Below are positions 18,660 through 27,968 of a DNA stretch of 64,000 bases, piece after piece. How positions within the stretch are numbered: position 1 is the stretch's first letter; each line of letters starts with the position of its first letter. The notes below the pieces were generated by a model. It did no database searches and was not told the DNA's origin. It saw only the letters and a list, made by a program, of their open reading frames with translations. Source of the stretch: Microbacterium sp. MM2322 (lineage in GTDB: Bacteria > Actinomycetota > Actinomycetes > Actinomycetales > Microbacteriaceae); the NCBI RefSeq assembly GCF_964186585.1, contig NZ_OZ075067.1, forward strand, positions 2,418,001 through 2,482,000. Reading direction: 5' to 3'. The translations under genes were made by a program, and so were the position numbers.

Positions 18660-19867
18660 GCGGCTTCTCCCGCGGTCGGCACCGTCTCGATGGGAACGGT
18701 CACGACGAGTTCGAATCGTGCGTCGTCGCGGCTCGACGACACGTCCCCGCCGGCGACACCCACTCGATGCGCGATGCCTTCGAGCCCGGCGCCGGCTCCG
18801 ATCGTCGAGCCGGGTCCGGGGTCGTTCGCCGCGGTCAGCCGCCAGGCGTTCCCGGCCTTCTCGAGCCCGAGCCGGGCCCACTGTCCGCCGCCGTGCTTGA
18901 GGACGTTCGTCGTGCATTCGCGGATGACCGGCCCCAGCAGGTCGGCGGGAGCGGATGCCGCATCCGCCGCGACGTCGAGGGTCACCTCGAGTCCCGCAGC
19001 GCGCAGCAGGTCTGCCGCGTTGGCGAGCTCGTCGGGGAGCGGCACACCGCGGAAGCGTCCGGCGAGCGCCCGCGTGCCGTCTCGCGCCTCGTCGACGGAG
19101 GCCCGCGCCAGGGAGATCTGGCGGGCCGCGGCATCCGGGTCGCGCCCGATCATGCGCTCGGCGAGTTCGAGCTGCAGGGCGATCACCTGCAGGTGGTGGC
19201 CCTGGAGGTCGTGCAGCTCCCCGGCGAGGCGGAGGCGCTCCTGCACGGCGGCGAGGCGAGCCTCGGTGCGCCGCGCGTGATCGAGCTCGAGGACGACGTC
19301 CCACGACCAGAGCGAGAGCGCCTGGGTCGCGGGGAGCAGGATCGCGAAGAAGGCCAGCACGAAGGCGTCGCCGGTGGATGACGGGCGCACGCGTTCGAGG
19401 ATCCAGAGGACCACGAGCGCGACTTCGAGGAGGACGACACCGCGCCAGCGGATGCCGGGTCCCCACCGCACGAGGCAGAGAGTCGCGCCGATGAGCGCGG
19501 CGCCGAGGAGCACCGATCCGGCGACGACCCCGAGGAGGATCGATGCGAGGATCCCCGCGACGACGGGCAGCGAGAAGAAGCGTCGGTGCCACGGAGGACT
19601 GTCGCGGTCGTCGAGGTCGCCGTCCCGGCGATAGCGCATGAGGAGGAGAACCGTCGCCGCGACGATGACCGCGGACAGACCGAGGAAGCCGACGAGAACG
19701 GGCGGGATGCGCCAGCCCCCGCGGGCGACCAGCACGACTGCTCCCCACACCACGAGCGTTCCCAGGAGGAAGAAGACCATCGACGAGGCGATGTACCAGC
19801 CGGTGGCCGTCACCCCGCGTGCGAGCGCGACGGCGGTGCGCGTCGGGGTCGGGTCGGGCATACTCAC
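18656..19867 (-). CDS. DesK-like sensor histidine kinase
   Basis: A 403-aa membrane kinase. Five or six N-terminal helices (about 15-170) are followed by a HisKA_3 dimerisation domain with GELHDLQGHHLQVIALQ and a HATPase domain ending in GLEGIAHRVGVAGG. The short loops suggest it senses the membrane itself rather than a soluble ligand. The first codon is GTG 19867, with TACTGT 6 nt upstream, so it is probably leaderless. It is divergent from the export protein at 20021. Confidence 0.92.
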   Translation of the reverse strand: MSMPDPTPTRTAVALARGVTATGWYIASSMVFFLLGTLVVWGAVVLVARGGWRIPPVLVGFLGLSAVIVAATVLLLMRYRRDGDLDDRDSPPWHRRFFSLPVVAGILASILLGVVAGSVLLGAALIGATLCLVRWGPGIRWRGVVLLEVALVVLWILERVRPSSTGDAFVLAFFAILLPATQALSLWSWDVVLELDHARRTEARLAAVQERLRLAGELHDLQGHHLQVIALQLELAERMIGRDPDAAARQISLARASVDEARDGTRALAGRFRGVPLPDELANAADLLRAAGLEVTLDVAADAASAPADLLGPVIRECTTNVLKHGGGQWARLGLEKAGNAWRLTAANDPGPGSTIGAGAGLEGIAHRVGVAGGDVSSSRDDARFELVVTVPIETVPTAGEAA

Positions 19868-19873
19868 ACGGCC

Positions 19874-19879
19874 ACAGTA
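19874..19879 (-). promoter_or_regulatory. Leaderless -10 box of the DesK-like kinase
   Basis: TACTGT on the minus strand, 6 nt before GTG 19867. Confidence 0.5.
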
Positions 19880-20020
19880 CGACCATGACGAATGTCACCC
19901 CTCCCGGCGCCGATCCTCACGTCGGGAGGTGACGCGCTGGCACTGCCGCGGCCCGGACGAGCCGGGTGGGATGGGATCACGGCGATACGAGATCCGGTCG
20001 CCGCCTCCGAGAGGAACATC

Positions 20021-20521
20021 ATGTCGAACCCCGTCTCCGACCTCGTCGCCGGCTTCCAGGACCTGGTGGCGCAGATGCCCGACCTGCTGCAGCCGCTCGT
20101 GGTGGCGCTCGCGGGAGCCGTGCCGTTCATCGAGGGCGAGGGGGCTGCCGCGATCGGTGTCGTCGGCGGCATCCACCCCGTCATCGCGGCCCTCTCCGGC
20201 GCGATCGGCAACTTCCTCTGCGTCACGATCGTCGTGCTGGTGACCGCGCGCGTCCGCACCGCGGTGACCACCCGTGCCGGCGCTGCGGAGAAGCCGACGT
20301 CGGCGCGCTCCGAGAAGTTCCAGAAGGCCTACCACCGCTACGGCACGCCCGGCGTCAGCCTGCTCGGCCCGCTCATCCTGCCCACGCAGTTCACGGCCGC
20401 GGCGCTCAAGGGCACCGGCGTCCCGACCCGTACGGTGCTGTTCTGGCAGGGCGCCGCGATCGTCCTCTGGACCACCCTCGTCACCCTGATCATCACGGGT
20501 GTGATCGCCGCCGCATCCTGA
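20021..20521 (+). CDS. Small multidrug export family protein
   Basis: A 166-aa membrane protein of the COG2426 'small multi-drug export' type. A helix pair contains the acidic AGAVPFIEGEGAAAIGVVGGIHP motif, a second hydrophobic segment follows (about 65-85), and a re-entrant region carries GTPGVSLLGPLILPTQFTA. ATG 20021 is chosen because GAGAGGA precedes it. An in-frame upstream start would add 43 residues without membrane or coding character. Substrate unknown. Confidence 0.8.
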   Translation: MSNPVSDLVAGFQDLVAQMPDLLQPLVVALAGAVPFIEGEGAAAIGVVGGIHPVIAALSGAIGNFLCVTIVVLVTARVRTAVTTRAGAAEKPTSARSEKFQKAYHRYGTPGVSLLGPLILPTQFTAAALKGTGVPTRTVLFWQGAAIVLWTTLVTLIITGVIAAAS

Positions 20522-20648
20522 CGTCGGCCGGCCGGTCTCCGGCGGTTCAACGACACGACACCCTCACGTCACCCGACGCGCCTACGATCGCCGGCACCCG
20601 ATCCGCTTCGCCGCGCACCCCCGCGCGACGCGTACCCGTGAGGAACGC

Positions 20649-22100
20649 ATGCGCCTTCCCATCCGCCGCCCGTCCACCGTGGTGTCGTTGTCCCTGGCCT
20701 TCGTGATCGCCGCCTGCGGGTGCGCGTTGCCGCCCCAGCCCGGCCCGCCCCAGCCCGACCCGGGCCACGGCACCGCGGCCCGGCCGTACTACAGCAGCAA
20801 GACCCCGTACGTCCCGCAAAGCACCCCGGCCGACCTCGCACCCGCGCCTGCCGGATTCGCTCCCGTGTACACGGAGTCCGTCGCCCGCCACGGATCCCGC
20901 GCCCTGTCGAGCTTCAAGTACGACTCGCTGACGACGCAGATCTGGGAGCAGGCGCGCTCGGAGGGCGCCCTCACACCCCTCGGCAAGACGCTCGGCCCCG
21001 AGGTGGCGAAACTCACGGCGGCGAACCAGAAGCTCGGCTACGGCAACCTCACCGGCCAGGGCGCGGATCAGCATCGCGGCATCGGGTCGCGCGTCGTCGA
21101 GCGGCTGCGGTCACTCTTCGGCCGCGTCGATGCCGGATCCGACACCATCGCCGTCGAGAGCTCGGGCGAGGCGCGCGCGACCGCGTCGGGCGAGGCCTTC
21201 GAGAAGGGACTCCTGGCCGCGGACCCGCGTCTCGCCTCGCATCTGCCTGCGGACATTCAGAAGGATCCGGACACCCTCTACTTCCACAAGTCGGCCGCGA
21301 ACGCCGACTACCAGGCCTACGAGGACGGGCCCGCTGTCACTGCGGCGGTCGCGAGGATCACCGACCAGCCGCGCAGCCACACGGTGGCCCGTCGCACGTT
21401 GGAACGGATCTACACGCACGGCTTCGTGGACCGCCTGGCTGCGGGCCGTTACCACTTCGTCGACGGCGGCGACGGCGAGACGACCGTCGACAACGAGGTC
21501 GACGCGGCGATGATGCTCTACAACCTCTACATCATCGCGCCCGATATGACCGACGAGGTCTCCGTGGACTTCACCCGGTACATCACGAGCACCGACGCCC
21601 GCTGGTTCGCCTACCTGCTCGACGCGGAGGACTTCTACTCGAAGGGCCCCGCCTTCCGAGGCAGCGACATCACCTACCGGATGGCGACACCGCTGCTCGA
21701 GGACTTCCTCGACTCGATGGACGCGCGCCTCGCGGGATCTCACACCGCCGCCACGTTCCGTTTCGCGCACGCCGAGACGATCATCCCGTTCGCGGCGCTG
21801 CTCGGTCTGCCCGGGTCGACGCAGCAGGTCACGCCGAAGCACCCTTACACCTATGCGACGAACGCATGGCGAGGCGAGACGGTGACGCCCATGGCCGCGA
21901 ACGTGCAGTGGGACGTGTTCCGCAACGCGCACGGGCGCGCGATCGTCCGCATGCTCTACAACGAGAAGGCGATCCCGTTCCGCGCCGGCTGCACCCCCAT
22001 CGCGAGGGGCTCGCTCTTCTACGACGCGCGCGAGGTGCGGCGCTGCCTGACGGCGGCGCTCCCGACCGACGCGAAGCCCGTCGCGCCGCCCGCCGGCTGA
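20649..22100 (+). CDS. Histidine-type phosphatase lipoprotein, MINPP-like phytase
   Basis: A 483-aa protein with a lipoprotein signal (lipobox IAAC, C23) and a Pro-rich spacer. It belongs to histidine phosphatase branch 2. The nucleophile motif is RHGSR (R80, H81), and the acid/base motif is HAE (H374-E376) rather than the HD of ordinary phytases and acid phosphatases. RHG with HAE is the signature of multiple inositol polyphosphate phosphatases, which remove phosphates from phytate. It would act outside the membrane to release phosphate and inositol. The family call is strong; the exact substrate is inferred. It is convergent with the next gene, with 1 bp between stops. Confidence 0.85.
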   Translation: MRLPIRRPSTVVSLSLAFVIAACGCALPPQPGPPQPDPGHGTAARPYYSSKTPYVPQSTPADLAPAPAGFAPVYTESVARHGSRALSSFKYDSLTTQIWEQARSEGALTPLGKTLGPEVAKLTAANQKLGYGNLTGQGADQHRGIGSRVVERLRSLFGRVDAGSDTIAVESSGEARATASGEAFEKGLLAADPRLASHLPADIQKDPDTLYFHKSAANADYQAYEDGPAVTAAVARITDQPRSHTVARRTLERIYTHGFVDRLAAGRYHFVDGGDGETTVDNEVDAAMMLYNLYIIAPDMTDEVSVDFTRYITSTDARWFAYLLDAEDFYSKGPAFRGSDITYRMATPLLEDFLDSMDARLAGSHTAATFRFAHAETIIPFAALLGLPGSTQQVTPKHPYTYATNAWRGETVTPMAANVQWDVFRNAHGRAIVRMLYNEKAIPFRAGCTPIARGSLFYDAREVRRCLTAALPTDAKPVAPPAG

Positions 22101-22101
22101 G

Positions 22102-23616
22102 TCAGTCGACCCGTCGAAGGCCTCGCGTCGCGGGGCCTTCGATGCGATCACCGGATGCCGTGAACCGTGACGCGTGCAGCGGGCAATCCCACGTGCATTC
22201 CAGGTCGTTCCACTCGAGGACGCCCCCGAGGTGCGGGCACACCGCACTCACCGCCCGGGTCTCGCCGTCGGTCGTGGATATCCCGACCGGCCGGCCCGCG
22301 CGCTGTGCGACGACCCCCTCCCCTTCGGCGGGCTGCGGGACGGGAACGGCGTCCGCCTCGGCGCCCGCCCAGCCCTTCGCCGCGGCGATCCCGACCTTCG
22401 CGTTCTCGGCGGCACCCTGCGCGATGTCGGCGGGCATCGTGAGACGCGTGCCGAGCTGCGTCATCCACCGCGGCCGGTCGCTCATCTTCTCGCCGCGCAG
22501 CTCGCTCACGATGCGGAGCGCCGCCGCGGGCGCGTTCGTGAGCCCCCACTTCGCGTAGCCGGTCGCGAAGCGGACGCGCCCGAGCGAACGCGGCATGGTC
22601 CCGATGAAGGGGATGCGGTTGTGCGACGTGTAGTCCTGCGCCGACCAGCGGTGGGTCTCCTCCCCCACCGGCAGCGTCTGCCGAGCCCACTCGGCCAGCT
22701 CGTCGAGCATGGCCCGCTCGGAGTCGGCGCGCCCGACGGGGTGTCCCGCACCGCCGACGACGATCTGCGCGACATCCGCAGGCCCGTCGCCGGGGAGGAC
22801 CGTCCGGACGGAGCGCGTGGGCTCGTCGGCGGAGAGGTACATACCGTCGGGAAGCGGTTCGGTCAGCGTGAACGAGACGCAGGCCGACCGCATCCCGCTC
22901 ACCTTCGCCCAGTACAGACCACGGTCGAGGATCGGGATGCCGGTGGCCACCACGACCTGCGAGGCGAAGAGCGGCCCGCGGTCCGTCTCCACCCGGGGGT
23001 GCGGGAAGACCGTCACGCCGCTGACCTCGACCCCGAGGTGGAGGGTGCCGCCCGCCGCAACGAAGGCGTCGGCGAGCGCCGCCAGCATCCGCATCGGATC
23101 GATCGCGCGCTGGTCGTCGAGGGCGACGGCTGCGGCCATCGGGACCGCCGCGCCCCGAAGCTCCTCATCGTCCACGAGCCGCACCGCGAGACCGGCTTCG
23201 CGGGCCGCGTCGTACTCCTTCACGACGGATCCGCGCCCGTCGTCGTTCTGGGCGTACGTGTACGCGGTGCGCGCCGTCAGCGGCACGCCGAGCCGCTCGG
23301 CTGTGCCCGTCATCCACTCGACACCGTCGCGGTTCGCGTCGACATAGGCACGGACGAGGGATGCCGGGTGCCCCGACCGCAGCGACGAGAGCGTCGTCCC
23401 CTGCAGGAGCGAGACCTTGCCGGTGTTCGACCCCGACGCGAGCTCGCCGACGGCGCCCCGCTCGACGAGCGCGACGTCGACACCGGAACGGGCGAGCTCA
23501 TAAGCGGTCGCGAGCCCGGTGAGGCCCGCACCCACGACGACCACCTCGTGCCGCGCGCCGGGCGCGAACGGGATGCCGGTGGTGGCGGACGAGTGCTGCT
23601 TCCAGAGCGAGGACAT
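22102..23616 (-). CDS. FAD-dependent oxidoreductase with C-terminal Rieske domain
   Basis: A 504-aa protein. The N-terminus has a FAD-binding Rossmann fold (VVVVGAGLTGLATAYELA) and a DAO-type oxidase domain. The C-terminal 100 residues are a Rieske [2Fe-2S] domain with both ligand pairs (CPHLGG and CPLHAS). Such fusions are found in soluble redox enzymes of unknown substrate. ATG 23616 is used; an in-frame TTG at 23628 is also possible. It is divergent from a TetR regulator 74 bp away, which may control it. Confidence 0.9.
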   Translation of the reverse strand: MSSLWKQHSSATTGIPFAPGARHEVVVVGAGLTGLATAYELARSGVDVALVERGAVGELASGSNTGKVSLLQGTTLSSLRSGHPASLVRAYVDANRDGVEWMTGTAERLGVPLTARTAYTYAQNDDGRGSVVKEYDAAREAGLAVRLVDDEELRGAAVPMAAAVALDDQRAIDPMRMLAALADAFVAAGGTLHLGVEVSGVTVFPHPRVETDRGPLFASQVVVATGIPILDRGLYWAKVSGMRSACVSFTLTEPLPDGMYLSADEPTRSVRTVLPGDGPADVAQIVVGGAGHPVGRADSERAMLDELAEWARQTLPVGEETHRWSAQDYTSHNRIPFIGTMPRSLGRVRFATGYAKWGLTNAPAAALRIVSELRGEKMSDRPRWMTQLGTRLTMPADIAQGAAENAKVGIAAAKGWAGAEADAVPVPQPAEGEGVVAQRAGRPVGISTTDGETRAVSAVCPHLGGVLEWNDLECTWDCPLHASRFTASGDRIEGPATRGLRRVD

Positions 23617-23656
23617 GAGGCGAGTCAAGGGGCCGGGCTCGGCCCCCGCACGGCCC

Positions 23657-23683
23657 TTGACAGAACGGGCTTCGCACTAGGCT
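23657..23683 (+). promoter_or_regulatory. Promoter of the TetR gene
   Basis: TTGACA at 23657-23662, a 15-nt spacer, and TAGGCT at 23678-23683. ATG 23691 follows 7 nt later, so the mRNA should be leaderless. Confidence 0.6.
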
Positions 23684-23690
23684 TCCGTCC

Positions 23691-24362
23691 ATGGCCGACG
23701 ACCTCCGCCCCACGGGCAGCACAGTGGTGGCCGCGGCCCTCGCCCTGTTCGCGGAGCACGGTTACGAGCAGACCTCCGTCGAACAGATCGCGCAGTCCGC
23801 GGGCGTGTCGCGGTCGACGTTCTTCCGACAGTTCGGCGGCAAGGACGACGTCGTCTTCGCCGACCACGAGCTGTTGCTCGAGCGCCTGCGCGCCTACCTG
23901 TCCGAGACGCACGAGAACCCGTGGGCGGCGGTCTGCGAGGCGTCGGTGCAGATCTTCCGTCACTTCGCCGCCGACCCCGAGGTCGCGCGCCGCCGATACG
24001 CCGTGGTCCGCCAGGTGCCCTCCCTTCGCGACCGCGAGATCGTCACGGTGTTCCGTTACGAGCGGGTCTTCGATGAGTACCTGCGCCGGTCGGTCCCCGG
24101 GCTCGACCCGGTCGACGCCGTGGCCTTCGCCGCCGCCGTGACGGCGGTGCACAACCATGTGCTCCGCCGCCTCCTCCGCGGGTCGAAGCGGGTTCCCGCA
24201 ACCGTCCTCGAAGCCGCGTACGACGAGCTGCTGCGGCGCTTCGGGGTGCACCCCGACCCGGAGCCTGCGGCGGACGACGACATCGTCGTGGCGACCTTCC
24301 CTCGACGGATGCCGCCCGCCGAGGTGGCCCGACGGCTCGGCGATCTGCGCTCCGCTACCTGA
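23691..24362 (+). CDS. TetR/AcrR family transcriptional regulator
   Basis: A 223-aa regulator. The N-terminal helix-turn-helix (residues about 12-58: ALALFAEHGYEQTSVEQIA, SRSTFFRQFGGKDDV) is canonical. The ligand domain is all helical and of an unassigned subclass. It is divergent from the FAD/Rieske gene and just upstream of the acyl-CoA dehydrogenase, so either could be a target. Confidence 0.92.
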   Translation: MADDLRPTGSTVVAAALALFAEHGYEQTSVEQIAQSAGVSRSTFFRQFGGKDDVVFADHELLLERLRAYLSETHENPWAAVCEASVQIFRHFAADPEVARRRYAVVRQVPSLRDREIVTVFRYERVFDEYLRRSVPGLDPVDAVAFAAAVTAVHNHVLRRLLRGSKRVPATVLEAAYDELLRRFGVHPDPEPAADDDIVVATFPRRMPPAEVARRLGDLRSAT

Positions 24363-24404
24363 GACGGCGTTCCGCATCCGGTGGAACTGGATGCCATCGC
24401 GGCG

Positions 24405-24410
24405 TATCCT
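24405..24410 (+). promoter_or_regulatory. Leaderless promoter of the acyl-CoA dehydrogenase
   Basis: TATCCT lies 6 nt before ATG 24417. TGGAAC 17 nt further upstream is a plausible -35. Confidence 0.55.
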
Positions 24411-24416
24411 GGCGCG

Positions 24417-25643
24417 ATGACCACTCCCCTGCCAGGCGGGACCTCCGGCCGCTACGACGTGCTCGGCCGTCTCGACACCGACTACTACGCCGTCTTCGCC
24501 GACGTCCCCGCCGCCGACCGCGAGGTCTGGGAGCGGGCGCAGGGTTTCGTCGACGAGATCGGCGACCGCATGCGCGACGCGTGGGATGCCGCGGACTATC
24601 CCCTCGACATCGCCGAGCGCTTCGGTGAGCTCGACCTGCTGAACGACGGCATCGATCACCCGCGGCTGACGCGCTTCTCGCCGCTGGCGGCAGGGCTCGT
24701 GAACATGGAGATCTCGCGGGGCGACGGGTCGCTCGGCACGGTCCTCGCGGTACAGGGCGGCCTCGCCCTGCGAACGCTCGCGCTCTTCGGCAGCGAGGCG
24801 CAGCAGGAGCGCTGGCTCCTGCCGGTCGCGCGTTTCGAGGTGCCCGCCGCCTTCGCTCTGACCGAGCCGGACCACGGCTCGGATTCGGTCTCGCTCGAGA
24901 CCGTCGCCCGTCGCGACGGCGCCGAGTGGGTACTCCGCGGCGCGAAGAAGTGGATCGGCAACGGCGCCTCGGGCGGCATCACGTTCGTCTGGGCGCGGAT
25001 CGACGCCGAGGGCGACGAGCACCACGGCGCCGTCCGCTGCTTCCTCGTCGAGCAGGACCGCCCGGGTTATACCGGCACGGTCATCGCGGGCAAGGGTTCG
25101 CTTCGCGGCATCCATCAGGCCCACATCGCGCTCGACGACGTCCGCCTTCCCGCCGATGCCGTACTGCCCGGCACCCGGACGTTCAAGGATGCCTCGACCG
25201 TCCTCTACGCGACCCGTTCCGGTGTCGCGTGGTCGGCGCTCGGCCACGCGACCGCCTGCTACGAGACGGCGCTGCAGTACGCGCAGCAGCGGATCCAGTT
25301 CGGCAAACCCCTCGCCCGGTTCCAGATGGTGCAGGAACGCCTCGCGCACATGCTCGAGGACCTCACCGCGATGCAGCTCTACTGCCGTCGCCTCGCCGAC
25401 CTCGAAACCGCCGGCGGGCTCCGCCCCACGCAGGCCTCCCTCGCGAAGTTCCACAACACCCGCGCGGCACGCCGGGTTGCCGCAACCGCCCGCGACCTGC
25501 TGGGTGGCAACGGCATCCTTCTCGAGAACGGCGTCATGCAGCACATGGCCGACATCGAGGCGATCCACACCTACGAGGGGACCGAGTCGGTGCAGGCGCT
25601 CCTGCTCGGCAGGGACATCACCGGCGTGAGCGCGTTCGCCTGA
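24417..25643 (+). CDS. Acyl-CoA dehydrogenase family protein (glutaryl-CoA dehydrogenase-like)
   Basis: A 408-aa flavoenzyme with the three-domain ACAD fold. It shows FALTEPDHGSDSVSLETVA (FAD contact), KKWIGNG, QFGKPLARFQMVQ and the catalytic Glu in TYEGTESVQ (E387), the glutaryl-CoA dehydrogenase position. The likely reaction is oxidation of a short-chain or dicarboxylic acyl-CoA. The start is ATG 24417, not ATG 24381, because a -10 box sits 6 nt before it. Confidence 0.92.
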   Translation: MTTPLPGGTSGRYDVLGRLDTDYYAVFADVPAADREVWERAQGFVDEIGDRMRDAWDAADYPLDIAERFGELDLLNDGIDHPRLTRFSPLAAGLVNMEISRGDGSLGTVLAVQGGLALRTLALFGSEAQQERWLLPVARFEVPAAFALTEPDHGSDSVSLETVARRDGAEWVLRGAKKWIGNGASGGITFVWARIDAEGDEHHGAVRCFLVEQDRPGYTGTVIAGKGSLRGIHQAHIALDDVRLPADAVLPGTRTFKDASTVLYATRSGVAWSALGHATACYETALQYAQQRIQFGKPLARFQMVQERLAHMLEDLTAMQLYCRRLADLETAGGLRPTQASLAKFHNTRAARRVAATARDLLGGNGILLENGVMQHMADIEAIHTYEGTESVQALLLGRDITGVSAFA

Positions 25644-25685
25644 CCCCGTTCCCGCAAGCCCGTTCCCGCGGCAGTGCGGGCCGGG

Positions 25686-25691
25686 CAGGAT
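25686..25691 (+). promoter_or_regulatory. Possible leaderless -10 box of the DNA ligase gene
   Basis: CAGGAT 6 nt before ATG 25698. It deviates from TANNNT at the first base. Confidence 0.35.
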
Positions 25692-25697
25692 GGGCGC

Positions 25698-26738
25698 ATG
25701 TACGAGATCCCCGCGCCGATGCTCGCGAAGTCCGTCCCGGCCGTTCCGGATCCCGCGAAGACGGCCGGCGGCCTGCTCTACGAGCCGAAGTGGGACGGGT
25801 TCCGCGCGATCATCGGGTGGGACGGGTCGGAGGTCGAGATCGGGTCGCGCGGGTCGAAGCCGCTGACGCGATACTTCCCTGAGCTCGTCGAGGCGATCTC
25901 GCGGCTGGTGCCCGAGCCGTGCCTGCTCGACGGCGAGATCGTCGTCGCCGACGGTGAGCCGGGATCGCAGCGGCTGCACTGGGAGCAGCTGTCGCAGCGC
26001 ATCCACCCCGCGGCCTCCCGCGTCACGATGCTCAGCGAGACGACACCGGCCATGTTCGTCGCCTTCGACCTCCTCGCGCGAGGCGACCGTGACCTGCGGG
26101 ACGAACCGTTCTCGGAGCGCCGCGCGCAGCTCGAAGACCTGCTGGGCGGCGTACCGCATCCGATCCATCTCACCCGGACGACGACGGATCGGACCCTCGC
26201 CGAGAAGTGGCTCGCCGAGTTCGAGGGAGCGGGACTCGACGGCGTCGTCGCGAAGCCGCTCGCTCTTCCGTACGCGCCGAACAAGCGCGCCATGTTCAAG
26301 ATCAAGCACGCGCGCACCGCCGACGTGGTCGCCCTCGGCTACCGCATTCACAAGAGCGGCTCGGGCGTCGGGTCGCTCCTGGTCGGGCTCTACGACGGCG
26401 ACGGGAGTCTCCGCCAGGTCGGCGGCGTCGCGGCGTGGAGCAACGCGCGACGGCTCGAACTGATCGACGAGCTCGCGCCGCTGGTCGTCCGCGACGACGA
26501 CGGCGAGGCAGTCACGGGCGCGTCCGATCGATCGCGTTTCACCGGGTCGAAGGACACCTCTTTCGTGCGGCTGCGCCCCGAGCGCGTCCTCGAGGTGGCC
26601 TACGACCAGCTCGAAGGCGACCGGTTCCGTCACACGGTGCAGTTCCAGCGCTGGCGGCCGGATCGGGATGCCGCATCATGCCGCTTCGACCAGCTCGAGA
26701 CCGTCTCGGCCTACGATCTGGCGGACGTCCTGACCTGA
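25698..26738 (+). CDS. ATP-dependent DNA ligase (LigC type)
   Basis: A 346-aa ligase. It has an adenylation domain with the nucleophile K31 in EPKWDGFR, LLDGEIVV, GLDGVVAKPL and MFKIKHART, and an OB-fold domain at the C-terminus. It lacks the polymerase and nuclease domains of LigD, so it resembles mycobacterial LigC1/C2. Such ligases seal breaks in end joining or base excision repair. A LigD-type polymerase lies just beyond the next gene. Ku is not in this window. Confidence 0.93.
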   Translation: MYEIPAPMLAKSVPAVPDPAKTAGGLLYEPKWDGFRAIIGWDGSEVEIGSRGSKPLTRYFPELVEAISRLVPEPCLLDGEIVVADGEPGSQRLHWEQLSQRIHPAASRVTMLSETTPAMFVAFDLLARGDRDLRDEPFSERRAQLEDLLGGVPHPIHLTRTTTDRTLAEKWLAEFEGAGLDGVVAKPLALPYAPNKRAMFKIKHARTADVVALGYRIHKSGSGVGSLLVGLYDGDGSLRQVGGVAAWSNARRLELIDELAPLVVRDDDGEAVTGASDRSRFTGSKDTSFVRLRPERVLEVAYDQLEGDRFRHTVQFQRWRPDRDAASCRFDQLETVSAYDLADVLT

Positions 26739-26771
26739 GTCAAGGGGCGGTGGCGGCCGCCCCCGGATCGA

Positions 26772-26777
26772 TAGGGT
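26772..26777 (+). promoter_or_regulatory. Leaderless -10 box of the AI-2E exporter gene
   Basis: TAGGGT 6 nt before ATG 26784. Confidence 0.5.
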
Positions 26778-26783
26778 CGCAGC

Positions 26784-27962
26784 ATGGGCCTGTTCTCGTC
26801 TTCTCCCCGCTCGGTGCGACTCGACGATGGGCGCCCCCTCCGGACTGCGGCGGTGGGCAAGCCGGCGAGCATGTGGTCCGACGGGTTCGGCACTCTCGCG
26901 ACCCGCTCACTGCAGGTCATCATCGTCGCCGTGATCGCCGTGGCGTTGATCCTCGGGATGCTGCAGCTCACAGTCGTCGTCATCCCCGTCCTGCTCGCCC
27001 TCATCATCGCGTCGGCGGCGGCTCCGCTCATGGGATGGCTGCGACGCCTCGGCATCCCGTCGGTCTTCGCAACGATCCTCACCCTTCTGGCGTTCGTCGT
27101 GGTGCTGGGCGGCATCGGCTGGCTGGTCGTGAACGCCGTCCGCGATCAGTTCGATGAGCTGTCAACGCAGGCTCAGCAGGGTTTCCAGAGCGTCCTCGAC
27201 TGGAGCAAGACCCTGCCGTTCGACATCGATCAGAAGCAGATCGACGAGTGGGTCGGCAGCGCGACCGACTTCCTCACGAGCGCGCAGTTCGGCTCCGGCG
27301 CCCTGGCCGGCGTGAGCGCGGTCGCGAACTTCCTCACCGGGCTCGTCCTCATGATCGTGACCCTGTTCTTCTTCCTGAAGGACGGCCCGGCGCTGTGGGA
27401 GTTCCTCATCCGCCCGTTCCGCGGCGGGAACTACGATCGAGCCGTGCGGGTCGGACACAAGACGGTGCAGACGTTCGGCGCCTATCTCCGCGGCACCGCG
27501 GCCGTCGCGGCGGTCGACGCCATCGGCATCACGATCGGTCTGTTCATCCTGCAGATCCCGCTCGCCCTGCCCCTCGGAGTGCTCGTCTTCGTGCTCGCGT
27601 TCATCCCGATCGTCGGTGCGACGGCGGCGGGCACCCTCGCCGCCCTCGTCGCGCTCGTCACGAACGACCTGGGCACCGCGATCTGGGTCGTCATCATCGT
27701 CGTGGCCGTGAACCAGCTCGAGGGCAACTTCCTGCAGCCGTTCCTCATGGGCCGTTCCATGAAGCTGCACGCCTTCGTGGTCCTGATCGCGTTGACGATC
27801 GGCACCGTGCTCGGCGGCATCGTGGGGGCGATCCTCGCCGTCCCGCTCACCGCGGCGGTCTGGGGCATCATCCAGGTGTGGGACGGACCGAACACTCCCG
27901 CCCGCTGGGCGCGAAAACGACCCGCGACCGAGGAGAAGGTCGACACCGTCACGGCCGACTGA
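26784..27962 (+). CDS. AI-2E family transporter
   Basis: A 392-aa membrane protein of the AI-2E/PerM-UPF0118 family with about eight helices. It shows the central soluble loop (about 115-165), the GTAAVAAVDAIGITIGLFILQIP segment, and the signature FIPIVGATAAG plus NQLEGNFLQPFLMGRSM. Members export small solutes or ions, and the substrate is not predictable. It ends 6 bp before the convergent LigD-polymerase gene. Confidence 0.9.
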   Translation: MGLFSSSPRSVRLDDGRPLRTAAVGKPASMWSDGFGTLATRSLQVIIVAVIAVALILGMLQLTVVVIPVLLALIIASAAAPLMGWLRRLGIPSVFATILTLLAFVVVLGGIGWLVVNAVRDQFDELSTQAQQGFQSVLDWSKTLPFDIDQKQIDEWVGSATDFLTSAQFGSGALAGVSAVANFLTGLVLMIVTLFFFLKDGPALWEFLIRPFRGGNYDRAVRVGHKTVQTFGAYLRGTAAVAAVDAIGITIGLFILQIPLALPLGVLVFVLAFIPIVGATAAGTLAALVALVTNDLGTAIWVVIIVVAVNQLEGNFLQPFLMGRSMKLHAFVVLIALTIGTVLGGIVGAILAVPLTAAVWGIIQVWDGPNTPARWARKRPATEEKVDTVTAD

Positions 27963-27968
27963 GCCGCG

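Noticed and set aside
23625..26633. A 1002-codon open frame on the minus strand
   Set aside because: Antisense to TetR, acyl-CoA dehydrogenase and ligase, all of which have clear family motifs.
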